From the NCBI GenBank assembly GCA_022446965.1, contig JAKVBV010000002.1, positions 1 through 64,000 on the forward strand: a DNA stretch of 64,000 nucleotides, read 5' to 3'. Shown in pieces: positions 62,372 through 64,000 of this stretch. A program made the position numbers and the translations under genes. A model generated the notes under the pieces. It was given only the letters and a program-made list of their open reading frames with translations. It did not search any database and was not told the origin of the DNA. Positions within the stretch are counted from its first letter, which is position 1; each line of letters begins with the position of its first letter. Source of the DNA: Phycisphaerales bacterium (GTDB lineage Bacteria > Planctomycetota > Phycisphaerae > Phycisphaerales > SM1A02).

Positions 62372-63741
62372 AGCAGTCCGCGTCGAGTGGTGGGGGCATG
62401 CGAACGCAGGCGGCCGTCGGCCTGACCGTGTTGATCTGTGCATTGGGCGGCCTGCTGTTGGCAGCCGGCTTGGCCACCGGGTTCACCGCACTGGAGCGAC
62501 GAGCCATCGAAGTGGCCGGTGAGTCGGGCTTGGTGCGAGATCTGGATCGTCTGGAAGCGGACTTGAGCCAGTGGCTCACGTCGTTGGATCTGGTGTTGGC
62601 TTCCGGGCAAACGCACTTTGCACAGGACGCCGTGGCGCAGGGCCGCCGCTTGCAGCGGTTGTTGTCGAGGATCGATGCCGAAGCAATCGTGCGGGCCGAG
62701 GGCGTGTTGCACGGCATGATCGAGCAGGAGGTGAAGCTCGTCAGCGACGTTGCATCAGGACTGGGGCCAGCGGAGGTGCTGGAGACGTCTGACGCGCTGC
62801 TCGAAGACATGGTCGGCGTGATCGACAGCGCCGTGGCCGAGGTGCGGCTCGATGTGGAGACACGGCGCAATGTGCTGCGTCGCTTGCGCACATTGCTCAC
62901 ACTCATGGCGTGGGTGGCGGGCCTGAGTTATCTGCTGATCGTGATTCTCACCTGGCGCTGGGTGACGTCGTTCTTCGTCAAACCGCTGAGTGAACTGGCC
63001 CACAGCGCCGAAGAAGCGTTGCAGTCGGGACAGCCGTTCACGCCGGTGCGCCGAGGCCCGCATGAAGTGCAGCAATTGGCCGGGTCCCTGGAGGCCTTCG
63101 CCGGCAATCTCGAACAGCAGGTGCAGGATCGCACGGCGCAGTTGCGCACGATGTTGTCCGAACTCGATCACCGGGTGAAAAACAATCTCGCCACTGTGAT
63201 CGCACTGTGCGAACAGACCGGCCGCGGAACGCCGGACCATGAGACCTTTGAGCGGGCCTTCATCGGCCGACTTCGAGCCATGGCCAGTGCGCATGAGTTG
63301 CTGGCCGGTCGAGACGGTCGGGCGCTGCAGTTGCGCAAGGCGGTGGACGGCATTCTCGATGCCTGGGTGAGAAGTGACTCTGGCCGTGTGCGTTTGATTG
63401 GTGATGACCTGAAGCTGCCCTCCGAAGCCGCCACGCCAATATGCCTCGTCCTCAACGAATTGGCGACCAATGCGGCCAAGTACGGCGCATTCAGCACTGA
63501 CGCGGGCACGCTGGAGCTGTCATGGGCGATGGAGGAGGGCAACGTGCGTGTGACGTGGATGGAGACCGGAGGGCCGCCGATCAGCGGTCCGCCTGAGACC
63601 AGCGGTCTGGGCCTCGATCTCATCGAAGGTCTGATTCAGCATCAACTCCGCGGCACGGTGACGTGGTCGTGGGTCGACACCGGCATGCAGTGCGAGATCG
63701 CCATTCCTGGAGCGCCGTCAGAGCAGGCACGAAGGGGCTGA
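62368..63741 (+). CDS. Membrane sensor histidine kinase, HisKA_2/HWE type
   Basis: 457 residues. An N-terminal helix (VGLTVLICALGGLLLAAGLA), a periplasmic four-helix-like sensor of about 140 residues, a second helix (MAWVAGLSYLLIVILTW) and a HAMP-like linker precede the kinase core. The phosphoacceptor is H268 in ELDHRVKNNLATVIALCEQT, the HisKA_2/HWE pattern, and the N box is CLVLNELATNAAKYGAFS. G-box GLGLDLIEGLI follows. No response regulator is in the window, as usual for orphan HWE-type kinases. Likely senses the product or ligand of the two upstream envelope proteins (inference). Confidence 0.88.
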   Translation: MKQSASSGGGMRTQAAVGLTVLICALGGLLLAAGLATGFTALERRAIEVAGESGLVRDLDRLEADLSQWLTSLDLVLASGQTHFAQDAVAQGRRLQRLLSRIDAEAIVRAEGVLHGMIEQEVKLVSDVASGLGPAEVLETSDALLEDMVGVIDSAVAEVRLDVETRRNVLRRLRTLLTLMAWVAGLSYLLIVILTWRWVTSFFVKPLSELAHSAEEALQSGQPFTPVRRGPHEVQQLAGSLEAFAGNLEQQVQDRTAQLRTMLSELDHRVKNNLATVIALCEQTGRGTPDHETFERAFIGRLRAMASAHELLAGRDGRALQLRKAVDGILDAWVRSDSGRVRLIGDDLKLPSEAATPICLVLNELATNAAKYGAFSTDAGTLELSWAMEEGNVRVTWMETGGPPISGPPETSGLGLDLIEGLIQHQLRGTVTWSWVDTGMQCEIAIPGAPSEQARRG

Positions 63742-63764
63742 TGCCGACACTGCAGCGGGGGACA

Positions 63765-63837
63765 TGGAGCAGATGGGACTCGAACCCACAACCTCCTCGA
63801 TGCGACCGAGGCGCTCTCCCAATTGAGCTACTGCCCC
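63765..63837 (-). tRNA. tRNA-Ala, anticodon CGC
   Basis: Read on the minus strand it folds as a full cloverleaf: acceptor GGGGCAG/CTGCTCC, D stem GCTC/GAGC, anticodon stem CCTCG/CGAGG with loop GTCGCAT (anticodon CGC, reads GCG), and T arm with TTCGAGT. The acceptor carries the G3-U70 pair, the identity mark of tRNA-Ala. The 3' CCA is not encoded. Confidence 0.93.
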
Positions 63838-63892
63838 GCGGAACGACGCAGGATAGCGGGCATCCGCGGCCTCCGCTACGCTGCCACATCTC

Positions 63893-64000
63893 ATGACCCC
63901 GCTCGTTTCCATGGTTGTCGCGTTCGCAAGCCTCACGGTTGCATCTCTTGTCGGCGGTTGGTGTGCTGGTTCCAAGGGCCTGTCCCACCGCACCATGCAG
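63893..64000 (+). CDS. Start of a membrane or secreted protein gene (3' partial)
   Basis: Open from ATG 63893 to the window end, 36 codons: MTPLVSMVVAFASLTVASLV then GGWCAGSKGLSHRTMQ. The hydrophobic stretch followed by GWCAGS could be a membrane anchor. Too short to identify. Confidence 0.5.
   Translation, partial: MTPLVSMVVAFASLTVASLVGGWCAGSKGLSHRTMQ

Noticed and set aside
61247-62443. Minus-strand open frame of 398 codons
   Set aside because: Antisense to two coupled plus-strand genes with good signal peptide and start evidence.

Overview
The window looks like a piece of a chromosome from an uncultured, GC-rich planctomycete, most likely of the Phycisphaerae type. The evidence is indirect: a secreted M14 carboxypeptidase ends in a two-repeat dockerin-like calcium-binding tail (D-x-(D/N)-G-D-G) of the sort common in Phycisphaerae secreted proteins; ProRS is of the archaeal/eukaryotic type; a small Hc1-like histone is present; and the ribosomal-protein operon lacks several genes that most bacteria keep there. 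I see no phage, insertion sequence, CRISPR array or defence island. This is core-genome territory with a few decayed or degenerate genes.

Layout. 1-2253: end of a type II secretion/type IV pilus ATPase gene and its inner-membrane partner. 2272-5680: tRNA-dihydrouridine synthase, a decayed gene fragment, and dnaK behind a textbook sigma-54 promoter. 5857-18630: metabolic and envelope genes (M14 peptidase, Gfo/Idh oxidoreductase, two UbiA-type membrane proteins, proS, manA, FabZ-like dehydratase, Hc1-like histone, purB, plsY, SDR). 18651-25318: one run led by lysS (transglutaminase, nnrD, OB-HD nuclease, glycosyltransferase, unknown). 26907-40822: a single S10-spc-alpha ribosomal operon, rpsJ to rplQ, with secY, infA and rpoA. 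40902-50759: pheS, tyrS, cdaA and its YbbR-domain partner, a lipoprotein, and two degenerate family members (NtrC-like and DegT-like). 50820-54880: dnaA with about 1.1 kb of gene-free upstream DNA carrying DnaA-box-like sites (candidate oriC), then a GNAT protein and a secreted protein. 55005-64000: rpmA, obgE, two thioredoxin-like genes behind mutS, an outer-membrane barrel, a secreted protein, an HWE/HisKA_2-type sensor kinase, tRNA-Ala(CGC) and the start of one more gene.

Cross-cutting signals. (1) At least 15 promoter-proximal genes have a TANNNT box 6-9 nt before the start codon and no obvious Shine-Dalgarno, which points to widespread leaderless transcription. Genes inside operons often do have GGA-type ribosome sites. 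(2) Three divergent gene pairs share a near-symmetric -10 box. (3) A GTCAGAC-centred palindrome occurs at four places; at three of them it supplies a stop codon of the adjacent gene, giving proteins that end in -V. (4) dnaK has its own sigma-54 promoter. (5) Two proteins, an NtrC-like regulator and a DegT-like protein, keep their folds but have lost their catalytic signatures.
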